DNA of 56,100 bases from an uncultured Saprospiraceae bacterium. Lineage in GTDB: Bacteria; Bacteroidota; Bacteroidia; Chitinophagales; Saprospiraceae. Shown here one piece after another: positions 29,101-39,023 of this stretch (its first letter is position 1; each line of letters starts with the position of its first letter). Location of the stretch: positions 1 to 56,100 of the forward strand of contig CALIZI010000058.1 in assembly GCA_938028705.1 (NCBI GenBank), given 5' to 3'. Both the position numbers and the translations under genes were made by a program. The notes under the pieces are model-generated. The model searched no databases and had not been told where the DNA came from. It was given only the letters and a program-made list of their open reading frames with translations.

Positions 29101-32100
29101 TGACGGTGGAAATGACGGTCAGTCATCTGTTACCGGATTACCTTCCGATAATCTGGACCAAGACTTTGGTTACACTCCTGCAGGACAAGATCCAGGAGAA
29201 GGACTTGTTGGCGATACAGTATTCTTAGATTATAATAGTAATGGAACGCCAGATCCGGGAGAAGGTATTGAAGGTGTTTCAGTTGATTTACACGATGGTG
29301 CCGGTACAGTCATTGCTACTACTGTGACTGACGAAAATGGTAACTACTACTTCCCTGGCTTGGACCCCAACGCTATGTACAGCACAACAGTAGATCCCAC
29401 AACACTACCTCCGGGTGTAGTTCAAACTGTAGATCCTGACGGTACCAATGACAATACATCTACCACAGATCTCAGCCAGACTCCCGATGGTATTGACCTT
29501 ACCTTAGACTATGGTTACGAGCCTTCTGCCTTACCGGGTAGTATAGGTAACTTAGTATGGTTAGATGATAATACTGACGGTGTCAATGACGGACCTGCCG
29601 GACCTGACGGCGTTGCCGGTACAGATGACGACGAGCCGGGTATCGAAGGTGTAACTATTGACTTATACCTTGATTCAAATGGCAATGGTTTAGTTGACGC
29701 AGGTGAGCCACTCGTAACCAGTACAACTACTGATGCCAACGGTAATTACCTCTTCCCGAATCTTGATACAGGAAAAGGTGCAGGTGTGGACTATATTGTT
29801 GACGTAACTGACGAAAATAATGTATTGCAAGGATACTGGCACAGCATTGGTGCGCCGGGTTCTGATGATAATAGCCAGACAGATACTTATGCTGTTACAA
29901 TTGGTGGCGGAAGCCCTGTTGATAATTTCACAGCTGATTTCGGTTATTATGTTGATCCCGCTGTACTCGGTAACTACGTTTGGATGGATACAAACCGCGA
30001 TGGTATCCAAGATCCAGGCGAAATGCCTATCGAAGGTGCAGTAGTTACTTTGGAAGTAACATACCCTGACGGTACTACCGCTACAATTACAGATGTTACA
30101 GATGCTACAGGATATTATCTCTTTGAAAACTTATTATTCGATGAAGACTACGACGGTACAGGTACTTATGCCGCTCCCGGTGTAGGAGGTGGTGACGAAC
30201 CATACTATGAACTTTCCGTAGCAACTCCAGCAGGAAAAGAACCTACTGTCATTGATGTAAATGGAAATGGAAATGATGCAGAAGATTCAGAAGATCCTGC
30301 AGGTACACAAGGTATTACTTCGCAAGGAGCTACAGACAGTATGCCTCAGACAGATCCTAATGATGAACCTTCACAATTGACTTTCGACTTCGGTTTCGTA
30401 GCACCACCAGAACTCGGTGCCATTGGTAACCTTGTATGGATAGATGAAAACGGTGACGGTATTCAAGATGTCGGTGAACCCGGTATTCCTGGAGTTACAG
30501 TTACAGCTACCAATCCTGCGGATGGTACTGTATTAACAACCACCACAGACACAGACGGTGGATATATTTTCACTGACTTACCTGCCGGTAAATACGATGT
30601 ACTCGTAGATGAAACAACATTACCATCAGGTATGACGCAATCTATGAATCCTGTACTTCCCGGTTCAGACTTTGGTAACCAAACTCAAGTCGGTAATGGA
30701 TACTCTATTACCATTGGTGACGGAGAAGAAAACATGACAGGTGACTTTGGTTATATCTGGGAAGACCCAATGGGTAATCAAGGTACAGCAGCTATCGGTG
30801 ACCGTGTATGGTTAGATGCCAATAGTGACGGTGTACAAGATCCAGGCGAAGCCGGTATTGGAGGCGTTACCGTAACAGTATTTTACGACCCGGATGGTGA
30901 CGGTATCAAAGACCAGCCATTTACAGGTGCCATTGACCAAAATGGACTTACAGGTACAGGTTCTACAACTACTGAACCTGACGGAAGCTATATCTTCTAC
31001 AACCTGCCCGCAGGTGCTTACTCTATCGTAGTAGATGGTAATTCTGCCCCATTAGCAGGTCTCACACAAACAGGTGACCCTGACGATTACGGCGCACCGG
31101 CTACCAATCCTGATAATATGGGAGAATCTGTAGTATTAGCTCCCGGTGATGTATTCCTATTAGAAGACTTTGGATACAATGACCCGGCAGGTAATGACAT
31201 AGGTGACACTATCTATCTTGATGCAGATGCAGACGAAACACAAGATCCGGGAGAGCCGGGTATCGAAGGTGTTACAGTATCTTTATTGGATGAAAATGGT
31301 GATCCTATTGCTACCACTACTACTGACGAAAACGGTGAATACTTATTCCCAGGTTTACCTGATGAGCCATACACCGTAGTCGTTACAGATACAGACAATG
31401 TACTCGGCGGATTAGTAAATACCGAAGACCCTGACGGCGGAAATGATGATATGTCAACCGTACCTTCATTACCTTCTGACAATCTCGACCAAGACTTCGG
31501 TTACACACCGGAAGGTCAAGAGCAGGGAGAAGGACTTATCGGCGATACTGTATTCATCGATTATGACGAAGACGGTGCACCTGACCCGAATGAAGGTATC
31601 GAAGGGGTAGTCGTTGAATTATACGATGAAACCGGAACAACATTAATCGCTACTACAACTACTGACGAAAACGGTAACTACTACTTCCCCGGATTAGACC
31701 CTACCGAAACCTATGTAGTGGATATTGATGAAACTACACTACCTCCGGGCGTTGCTCAAACAGTAGATCCTGACGGTGGAAATGACGGTACATCTACAGT
31801 TGACCTTTCTGCCTCACCGGGAGGTATCAATCTAGACCAAGACTTTGGTTACGAGCCTTCTGCCTTACCGGGTAGTATCGGTAACTTAGTATGGTTAGAC
31901 AATGATGCTGATGGTGTCAATGACGGTGCCACAGGACCTGACGGAGTGGCAGGTACAGACGACGACGAGCCGGGTATCGAAGGCGTTACCATTGACCTAT
32001 ACCTTGACTCAAACGGTAACGGTGCAGTCGATCCGGGTGAGCCACTCGTTTCTAGTGCTACTACTGATGCTAATGGTAACTACCTGTTCCCAAATCTTGA

Positions 32101-33322
32101 TACAGGAAAAGGTGCAGGAGTAAGCTACATCGTTGATGTAACTGACGAAGCCAATGTACTCGAAGGACACTGGCACAGCTTGGGTACACCGGGTGCTAAC
32201 GACGAGAGCCAGACTGACACTTATGCAGTCACACTTGGTGGAGGTAATCCAACGGATAACCTGACCGCTGACTTCGGATACTATGTAGAACCCGCTAAGA
32301 TTGGTAACCGTGCATGGTATGATTACAGTGGTGAACTTAATCCATTGACTAATAATGGTATCCAAGATCCGGGCGAGCCGGGTATGTCGGACATACCAAT
32401 AACTTTGACAATTACCTATCCGCCACCGGCTAATAATGTTGTTACAATAGTGACTACGACTGACGCAGACGGTTTCTACTGTTTTGGAAATCTTCTTTTT
32501 GATGAAAATTTCCCTGCAAGTGGAGGATTTGGACAACCGACATATACCATTACAGCCGAGACTCTACCGGGTATCCGGTTTGGTCGTGACCAGTCGCCTA
32601 GCGTTATAGATGTGCCAAGTGCCTCAGATTTGGAGGATGGTGATGATCATAATGGTGTAGATGCCGCAGCTTGTCAAGGTTGGACAGATGTTACCCTTCA
32701 ACCTGACCCGAATAGCGAGACGCCATGGGCATCTTACGACTTTGGTTATGTTCCGGTTGACTTACCGGTAGAGTTAGTCTCTTTCAAAGGAACTGAAAAT
32801 GACTGTCAGGCTATCTTGACATGGATTACAGCTACTGAAACCAACGTTAGCCACTTCAGCATAGAGCAAAGTGCCAACGGTACTGATTTCAGCACATTGG
32901 GCAGAGTAAATGCCACAGGCGAATCTCAGACAGAGCGTACCTATACTTACACCGATGAGCAATTGACAACCAATAACTACTACCGCTTACGCATAGTAGA
33001 TAACGATGGTTCGCAAGAGTTCTCTCATGTAGTATTGGTCAAAGCGACTTGTGCTTCGGGCGTATCTATCTCAGATGTATTCCCGAATCCGGTGAGAGAC
33101 GTAATGAGCATCCGCTTCAACAGCGAGTTTGACCATCAAACTGCCACAGTTGTTGTTACCGACAACTTGGGTAGAACAATTATGACGAAAACGACAGGCG
33201 TATCTTCAGGTACGAATGTCATCGAACTCAATGTCAACCAATTACCGCAAGCCACTTACTTCATTTCTATTCAAGGTGAAAACGGTTGGTTCAGCCAGCC
33301 TACTTCATTTATGAAAAAATAA
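26192..33322 (+). CDS. Giant SdrD-B repeat surface adhesin with T9SS sorting domain
   Basis: The 2376-residue protein has a long signal sequence (cut near AGA|Q, 43/44) and a SprB-like start (DVTCEAAPCPPDSDGNIDL). Two homologous modules follow at about 97-330 and 383-630, sharing NPKLNGA, MFFND(L/I)DNNDV and IIFYDDVAGPG. Residues about 636-2188 hold twelve SdrD-B/Cna-B-type repeats with the calcium-loop pattern (I/L)G(N/D)xVWxDxNxDGxQDPGEPG. Repeats 1-6 and 7-12 form two copies of a 777-residue super-repeat, with near-identical DNA in parts. An Ig-like domain and T9SS type A sorting domain (about 2300-2376, FPNPVRDVMSI...LPQATYFISI) close the protein. It likely forms a Ca-stiffened rod that displays the N-terminal modules for adhesion or gliding. 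It is a stand-alone gene with its own terminator. Confidence 0.92.
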   Translation: MRNLTFTHFFKGDNKSLNSWHHKLLGVLMVLCIGIGFTTDAGAQITLTAAISDVTCEAAPCPPDSDGNIDLMIAGGTAPYDIQWSANGVPIPTCEDPAFDALEGTGENPVTPDGENNSVVEDAIDAENYIIQGSAMTVSEAIFTDGTIDEEIIDQSQATGIVALRTGIDHDQTIGGPNAANMTRSFFFDPPVSNLQMFFNDLDNNDVVIVNPKLNGAVQSLTPAEYSIVDPSQVALSQVDARGNTSPNMFTSLVDQALGPETTGGINFTFAGPIDEVEIIFYDDVAGPGVPGSEGGSYSVNFPGQCREDLACISAGTYTVVVTDAVGVTATETFVLVPPVCAVNTVNIPCGADNGTVTVTPSFGTGPYTYGWEDEDGNALPLPDPCTPRDYANLAPLAGTGNDPVPNPAPNTDTDNTVETTINSQPFVIQGARMTIESLDLNGGASVDEEIINDSQLNGTFAIRTGVDHNQITGGVGAANMIRTITFDKPVCDLRMFFNDIDNNDVAIINPKLNGAIIPLTPADYVLTGTNVVAVGGNQFESINDTGLNNTVDGGIDFTFTSNSCIDEIEIIFYDDVAGPGVTGSEGGSYSISFPATCDYPDTQILEPGCYDVTIYDANGNNQIETYCVEEGPCGAIGNYVWVDENADGIQDAGEPGIAGVTVTATNPADGTVLTTTTDANGGYIFTDLAPGKYDVVVNEVTLPSGMVQTTNPVNPGADFGNQTNNYSITIGPGEENMTGDFGYIWEDPDGNTGTAAIGDRVWLDANSDGVQDPGEAGIGGVTVTVFYDPDGDGIKDQPFTDAIDQNGATGTGSTTTEPDGSYIFYNLPAGAYSIVVDGNSAPLSGLTQTGDPDDYGAPATNPDNMGESVLLAPGDVFLLEDFGYNDPAGNDIGDTIYFDANADETQDPGEPGIEGVTVALLDGNGDVIATTTTDENGEYLFPGLPDEPYTVVVTDTDNVLSGLVNTEDNDGGNDGQSSVTGLPSDNLDQDFGYTPAGQDPGEGLVGDTVFLDYNSNGTPDPGEGIEGVSVDLHDGAGTVIATTVTDENGNYYFPGLDPNAMYSTTVDPTTLPPGVVQTVDPDGTNDNTSTTDLSQTPDGIDLTLDYGYEPSALPGSIGNLVWLDDNTDGVNDGPAGPDGVAGTDDDEPGIEGVTIDLYLDSNGNGLVDAGEPLVTSTTTDANGNYLFPNLDTGKGAGVDYIVDVTDENNVLQGYWHSIGAPGSDDNSQTDTYAVTIGGGSPVDNFTADFGYYVDPAVLGNYVWMDTNRDGIQDPGEMPIEGAVVTLEVTYPDGTTATITDVTDATGYYLFENLLFDEDYDGTGTYAAPGVGGGDEPYYELSVATPAGKEPTVIDVNGNGNDAEDSEDPAGTQGITSQGATDSMPQTDPNDEPSQLTFDFGFVAPPELGAIGNLVWIDENGDGIQDVGEPGIPGVTVTATNPADGTVLTTTTDTDGGYIFTDLPAGKYDVLVDETTLPSGMTQSMNPVLPGSDFGNQTQVGNGYSITIGDGEENMTGDFGYIWEDPMGNQGTAAIGDRVWLDANSDGVQDPGEAGIGGVTVTVFYDPDGDGIKDQPFTGAIDQNGLTGTGSTTTEPDGSYIFYNLPAGAYSIVVDGNSAPLAGLTQTGDPDDYGAPATNPDNMGESVVLAPGDVFLLEDFGYNDPAGNDIGDTIYLDADADETQDPGEPGIEGVTVSLLDENGDPIATTTTDENGEYLFPGLPDEPYTVVVTDTDNVLGGLVNTEDPDGGNDDMSTVPSLPSDNLDQDFGYTPEGQEQGEGLIGDTVFIDYDEDGAPDPNEGIEGVVVELYDETGTTLIATTTTDENGNYYFPGLDPTETYVVDIDETTLPPGVAQTVDPDGGNDGTSTVDLSASPGGINLDQDFGYEPSALPGSIGNLVWLDNDADGVNDGATGPDGVAGTDDDEPGIEGVTIDLYLDSNGNGAVDPGEPLVSSATTDANGNYLFPNLDTGKGAGVSYIVDVTDEANVLEGHWHSLGTPGANDESQTDTYAVTLGGGNPTDNLTADFGYYVEPAKIGNRAWYDYSGELNPLTNNGIQDPGEPGMSDIPITLTITYPPPANNVVTIVTTTDADGFYCFGNLLFDENFPASGGFGQPTYTITAETLPGIRFGRDQSPSVIDVPSASDLEDGDDHNGVDAAACQGWTDVTLQPDPNSETPWASYDFGYVPVDLPVELVSFKGTENDCQAILTWITATETNVSHFSIEQSANGTDFSTLGRVNATGESQTERTYTYTDEQLTTNNYYRLRIVDNDGSQEFSHVVLVKATCASGVSISDVFPNPVRDVMSIRFNSEFDHQTATVVVTDNLGRTIMTKTTGVSSGTNVIELNVNQLPQATYFISIQGENGWFSQPTSFMKK

Positions 33323-33359
33323 GTAAGCAGATGATATATCGCCACAGGCGATAATAATA

Positions 33360-33396
33360 AAGCCGTTCCGACTTAGTCGGAACGGCTTTTCTTTTT
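33360..33396 (+). terminator. Intrinsic terminator after the adhesin gene
   Basis: Arms AAGCCGTTCCGACT and AGTCGGAACGGCTT (33360-33388) are followed by TTCTTTTT. It lies about 38 nt past the stop. Confidence 0.92.
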
Positions 33397-33397
33397 A

Positions 33398-33424
33398 CAG
33401 TACAGGCGGTTTCAACCGCCATGT
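33398..33424. repeat. CAGTACAGGCG hairpin, copy 2
   Basis: CAGTACAGGCGG...CCGCCATGT is the second copy of the unit at 16347-16373, with a compensated base-pair change in the stem. It directly follows the adhesin terminator. Confidence 0.7.
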
Positions 33425-33491
33425 CTAAAATGACTTCATGTATAATTTATGTGAAAATAAACATTTTACAAACTTAATTCACTACTACAGA

Positions 33492-33970
33492 GTGCGATTC
33501 GTTTTTGTACCCACAGGGCAAACGAAAAGTCGTTTTTATAATATGAGTTTAAAAATATTTTATTGAAAAATAAATGTATAATTATCTCATTTTGAATGCA
33601 AAGGCAAACTTTACTCGCCTTGCATTTTGAAAATGCAAGGCGAGTAGGCTTCCCGATAATTTTAAAAATCAACATATTACACATTATTAAAACGACTTTT
33701 CGTTCCCCCTGTTTGTACCCACTAATATTCTTGATTATCAATATTTTACGATTTTTCAATTAACTTGATAATAATATATTTACATTCAGGCTGGAATATT
33801 TTTTCTGAATTTGGGCTAAAACTCGTCAGACATTTTCAAAATCTACCGATAATCTTATATTTTTCGACAAAGTTTAAATGTCAGACGAGTTTTAGCCCAA
33901 ATTCAAGCCCAATGCTGTCCATTATTGAATAAAATTTAAAATGAGACATGGGTACAAAAATGAATCGCAC
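33492..33970. repeat. Nested palindromic element with 22-bp terminal inverted repeats
   Basis: Outer ends 33492-33513 and 33949-33970 are inverted copies with one mismatch, with core TTTTTGTACCCA. Inside are a second inverted pair around ACGAAAAGTCGTTTT (about 33513-33545 with 33681-33711), a hairpin CTCGCCTTGCATTTT/AAAATGCAAGGCGAG (about 33617-33648), and a TTGGGCTAAAACTCGTCAGA palindrome (33806-33835 with 33876-33905, perfect 30-nt arms). The 97-residue open frame covering 33466-33759 on the minus strand is low-complexity and spans the palindromes; I do not regard it as a gene. Confidence 0.75.
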
Positions 33971-34083
33971 CTCCATATATTACGCTATTTTTTCATCCTC
34001 GTTTTGCTCCCTTTTCTAATGTCGTGATTAAAGATCGAAGCCTTTAGCATTGCCCGATTACCTGACAAACCAATTAACGCACC

Positions 34084-35106
34084 TCAGATCGTTATGGTCA
34101 TTTCTCCACGTATATTGGTGGTCATCCACCGCTTCACTTCCTCTTGCGAATATCCTTTACCAAGCAGGTATGCCAACTTGGTTAGTGCTGCTTCGGGAGT
34201 CATATCGTAACCACTAACAAGCCCTGCCTTCGCCATGCCTGTACCTGTTGCGTAATCGTCGAGCAAGACTGTACCTATCGCACATTGTGTACAATCGACC
34301 AGCACCACACCACGTTCATTCGCCTCTGCCAGTGCATCAATAAATGCGCGGTGACTGACCGGACCATTACCCGACCCAAAAGCCTGAATCACCACTCCTC
34401 TTATCGGTGGACGCAGATAATTCCTCACTACCTCTCCGCTAATACCCGGAAACAACCACAATACGCCGACGTGGGTATCCAAATTGCTTTGCACCGTCAA
34501 TCCGCCCGTATCCATTTCCGATTTGAACACAACATTTTGATTAATATTAATATGAATCCCACCAATACCAAGCGGCGGCAAATTCGGGGATTCAAAAGCC
34601 CGAAAACCTTCTGCATTCACCTTTTGAGTACGGCAACCCCGCAGCAAAATATTATCAAAAAATACACACACTTCCGGTATATCATGATTGGCAGCGAACA
34701 ACATCGCGCCAATGATATTTTCTGTGGCATCATTTCGCGGCATCATCATCGGTATTTGCGAACCTGTCAGTATAACGGGCTTCTCCAAACCCTCCAACAT
34801 AAATGCCAGTGCAGAAGCCGTATAAGCCATCGTATCCGTACCGTGTAGAATTACAAATCCTTGAAAGTCAGTATAATGTGATTCAATGACCTTCGCAATT
34901 TGTACCCAATCGTGCGGTGTCATATCTGATGAATCAAGTAAAGGATTCAATTCGTATATTTCAAAATCGGGCATGATGTCGTTCTGAAACATTCGATTTT
35001 CAGTCATCATTTCTTCCAAAAAACCACTGACGGGAATCCAGCCGTCAGGCGATTGTTTCATGCCTATGGTGCCGCCTGTATAGATGATTAAAAGTTTCTT
35101 TTTCAT
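34084..35106 (-). CDS. ansA: Type I (cytoplasmic) L-asparaginase
   Basis: The 340-residue enzyme hydrolyses asparagine to aspartate and ammonia. The first catalytic threonine is T13 in YTGGTIGM (9-16). The second motif is VILHGTDTM, with T90 and D91, and K162 in RTQKVNAEG completes the charge relay. The length and lack of a signal peptide fit the type I, AnsA form. It stands alone: the next upstream feature is a repeat-rich divergent gap of 530 nt shared with the crtA-like gene. Confidence 0.95.
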   Translation of the reverse strand: MKKKLLIIYTGGTIGMKQSPDGWIPVSGFLEEMMTENRMFQNDIMPDFEIYELNPLLDSSDMTPHDWVQIAKVIESHYTDFQGFVILHGTDTMAYTASALAFMLEGLEKPVILTGSQIPMMMPRNDATENIIGAMLFAANHDIPEVCVFFDNILLRGCRTQKVNAEGFRAFESPNLPPLGIGGIHININQNVVFKSEMDTGGLTVQSNLDTHVGVLWLFPGISGEVVRNYLRPPIRGVVIQAFGSGNGPVSHRAFIDALAEANERGVVLVDCTQCAIGTVLLDDYATGTGMAKAGLVSGYDMTPEAALTKLAYLLGKGYSQEEVKRWMTTNIRGEMTITI

Positions 35107-35172
35107 GATTTGTAATTCGGGTAGTATTGTGTTTTAAAAATAAAAATATATTTTTTAACAACGATAAAATTT

Positions 35173-35243
35173 GCTTTGAATTTGAATCAAAACTTGTCAG
35201 ACATTTTGAAAATGTCTGACAAGTTTTGATTCAAATTCAAAGC
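35173..35243. repeat. Perfect 71-nt palindrome of the TTGACAAT-element core family
   Basis: Thirty-five-nt arms (35173-35207 and 35209-35243) are fully complementary around a single G. The stem has GAATCAAAACTTGTC where other copies have GGGCTAAAACTCGTC or GACCTAAAACTTGTC. It lies in the divergent promoter region of ansA and the crtA-like gene. Confidence 0.85.
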
Positions 35244-35346
35244 AGGAATATTTTTCATATTAAATAAAAATAAAACATAATATTGCTAATGTAAGGCTTC
35301 ATTTTTGTACGCCCCAAATATAGGGCAAAAGTTATTGACCGGATAA

Positions 35347-35559
35347 CTTGACAATACCATGTTTTAAAAATGGAAATGTGTTTATGCTTGATATCAGATA
35401 TTTTTTCCGAATTTGGGTTAAAACTCGTCTGACATTTTCTAAATTCACCGATGACCTCATATTTTTTCTGGTAAAATCTAAACGTCTGACGAGTTTTAAC
35501 CCAAATCCAAGAATAGACGCTGGATATATTAAATAAAAATCGAACATTACATTGTCAAG
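35347..35559. repeat. TTGACAAT-bounded palindromic element, copy 2
   Basis: Ends are CTTGACAAT (35347-35355) and ATTGTCAAG (35551-35559). The core stem ATTTGGGTTAAAACTCGTCT pairs with its complement at about 35483-35506, with the central GTCTGAC/GTCAGAC position unpaired. The loop (TTCACCGATGACCTCATATT) is related to the loops of the copies at 33806 and, in inverted orientation, 38679. The right flank (TATTAAATAAAAATCGAACA) recurs inverted near 38641-38660. Confidence 0.85.
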
Positions 35560-35638
35560 ATAAAAGAACTATTTGTAAAAATAATTGTAGAATACCCGAC
35601 TTTACCGTTTCCGACCTCTTCATTGTAAATAAATTGAT

Positions 35639-36352
35639 TTGAAAGAACACATTACGACCATTAGTTTTTTTAAGTATAAAGGTTTTCGCCAACAGGCTTG
35701 GGCTTTTCGCATGATGAATGATGCTCATGCGTATATAGCACGCACAGATGGGGTGTTTTTTTATAAATTAATGGGCTGTGGTAGAAACGAAGGTTTTAAT
35801 CCTTTCCCTGATTGGAGTGCTTATGCTTTGCTTTTGGTATGGAATGACGAGGCGGCTGCGGAGACCTTTTTTGAGACTTCCGAATTGATGCAACTGTACA
35901 GTAAAAATACAGTGGAGCATTGGACAATTTATATGAAAAACATTAGTGCGAAAGGAGAATGGTCGGCTCAAAATCCTTTTCAAAAAAGTACGACATTAAA
36001 CCCTGATAATCAATTAATTGCAGTCATTACCCGCGCTACGATTAAAGTGCGAAAATTGTATCGTTTTTGGAAATATGTACCTACTTCTCACCTATCTTTA
36101 AAGGGCAATGAAGGCTTGATTTATACCAATGGTATAGGTGAAGTGCCGGTTATTCAAATGGCAACATTCAGTTTGTGGCGTGACCGTGAATCTTTAATGA
36201 ATTTTGCGTATAAAAGTCAGGAACATCGAACTGCTATTGAGAAAACCCGTCAGTTGGATTGGTATAAAGAAGAGCTTTTTTCGCGCTTTCAGCCTTATCG
36301 GTCGTTGGGTACTTGGGGTGGCGTGAATCCGTTGGACAAGTATTTGAAGTGA
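35639..36352 (+). CDS. Spheroidene monooxygenase-like protein (CrtA family)
   Basis: The 237-residue protein resembles CrtA, a haem-dependent carotenoid ketolase. Characteristic stretches are FFKYKGFRQQAWAFRMM near the start, FYKLMGCGRNEGFNPFPDWS in the middle, and VAVITRATI and YTNGIGEVPVIQMATFSLW later. In Bacteroidota CrtA-like proteins accompany carotenoid pigments, but no other crt gene is nearby. I use TTG 35639, because the first ATG (the MM of FRMMNDAH, near residue 22) would remove the conserved first strand. The gene is convergent with gyrB and separated from it by a terminator and a short phrase array. Confidence 0.8.
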   Translation: MKEHITTISFFKYKGFRQQAWAFRMMNDAHAYIARTDGVFFYKLMGCGRNEGFNPFPDWSAYALLLVWNDEAAAETFFETSELMQLYSKNTVEHWTIYMKNISAKGEWSAQNPFQKSTTLNPDNQLIAVITRATIKVRKLYRFWKYVPTSHLSLKGNEGLIYTNGIGEVPVIQMATFSLWRDRESLMNFAYKSQEHRTAIEKTRQLDWYKEELFSRFQPYRSLGTWGGVNPLDKYLK

Positions 36353-36363
36353 TTTTTATCCAT

Positions 36364-36390
36364 AAAAAAAGCCGCACAAAATGTACGGCT
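36364..36390 (-). terminator. Intrinsic terminator for gyrB
   Basis: Read on the minus strand, AGCCGTAC-ATTTT-GTGCGGCT is followed by a run of seven T. It lies about 55 nt past the gyrB stop, before the convergent crtA-like gene. Confidence 0.8.
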
Positions 36391-36403
36391 CAAATATCTT
36401 ATC

Positions 36404-36443
36404 TAAAAAACTCGCTAACTCGCTAACTCGCAACTCGTTACTC
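36404..36443. repeat. ACTCGCTAACTCGC phrase array
   Basis: Four or five AACTCGCT/AACTCGTT words run up to the gyrB stop codon at 36446. It is single-armed. The same family appears at 22210-22262 and, as reverse complement, at 43712-43754 and about 9062-9090. Confidence 0.7.
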
Positions 36444-36445
36444 CA

Positions 36446-38449
<2,004 letters not shown>

Positions 38450-38503
38450 TCATAGGAAAATCAGGGCATATTCAGAAAAGTGCTTGATGTTTTTTGACCT
38501 TTG

Positions 38504-38517
38504 TTAGATTAATCTAA
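38504..38517. promoter_or_regulatory. TTAGATTAATCTAA palindrome upstream of gyrB
   Basis: This perfect 14-nt palindrome is 88 nt before the gyrB start. A one-base-longer version, TTAGATTTAATCTAA, lies at 42319-42333 upstream of hemA. A shared operator is possible; chance is also possible in AT-rich DNA. Directly beside it (38517-38550) is a single-armed TGTAAAATAATAAATG phrase array. Confidence 0.35.
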
Positions 38518-38678
38518 AATGTAAAATAATAAATGTAAAATATAAAAGTTGTACAAGGTAAAAAAATGATAATTTTTTATTTATTTAATTGGTTTTCAAA
38601 TTATTAAAAATATTTTATTCACATATCTTTATTATATCATGTTCGATTTTTATTTAATATAATTGGCATATTGCTCTT

Positions 38679-38777
38679 GAATTTGGGCTAAAACTCGTCA
38701 GACATTTAAACATTGCTGGAAAAATATGACATGATCGGTGAATTTTGAAAATGTCTGACGAGTTTTAGCCCAAATTC
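38679..38777. repeat. TTGACAAT-element core palindrome, copy near gyrB/gatA
   Basis: Twenty-nine-nt arms (38679-38707 and 38749-38777; core TTGGGCTAAAACTCGTCAGA) are complementary except at the centre of GTCAGAC. The 41-nt loop is the reverse complement of the loop in the copy at 33806-33905, so the two copies lie in opposite orientation. The left flank (TTCGATTTTTATTTAATATA) is shared with the element at 35347-35559. The rest of the 607-nt divergent gap (38417-39023) shows no gene. Confidence 0.82.
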
Positions 38778-38989
38778 GGAGAAAAGGTTTGAAAAACCTT
38801 TAACTCGCGTATATTCGAACCAACGTGAATGCTCCCTTATGGTCGTGGGCAGCTAAAGACAGCCCGTACTAACTACAATTATATTTTGTGATTTTAATGA
38901 TTTAAAAAATAAAATTCATTATCCACAGGTTTATTCATAATTGGGGAAAATCTTTTTGCCGTATTTAAGCATCGTATTGAATAAATTTA

Positions 38990-38997
38990 TACATTTG
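38990..38997 (+). promoter_or_regulatory. Candidate -7 box for gatA
   Basis: TACATTTG fits TAnnTTTG. It predicts a transcript start near 39003, which would exclude the TTG at 39003 as an initiator and supports the TTG at 39024. No good -33 box is seen. Confidence 0.4.
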
Positions 38998-39023
38998 CTG
39001 TCTTGTTTGCTAAAAAGAGACTT

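Noticed and set aside
32009-32536. Antisense open frames across the SdrD-B repeats
   Set aside because: They recur at equivalent places in each repeat unit because of the repeated codon pattern; they are shadows of the adhesin.
33466-33759. 97-codon minus-strand open frame
   Set aside because: It covers a nested palindrome with no conserved character or start context; the frame is a by-product of the inverted repeats.
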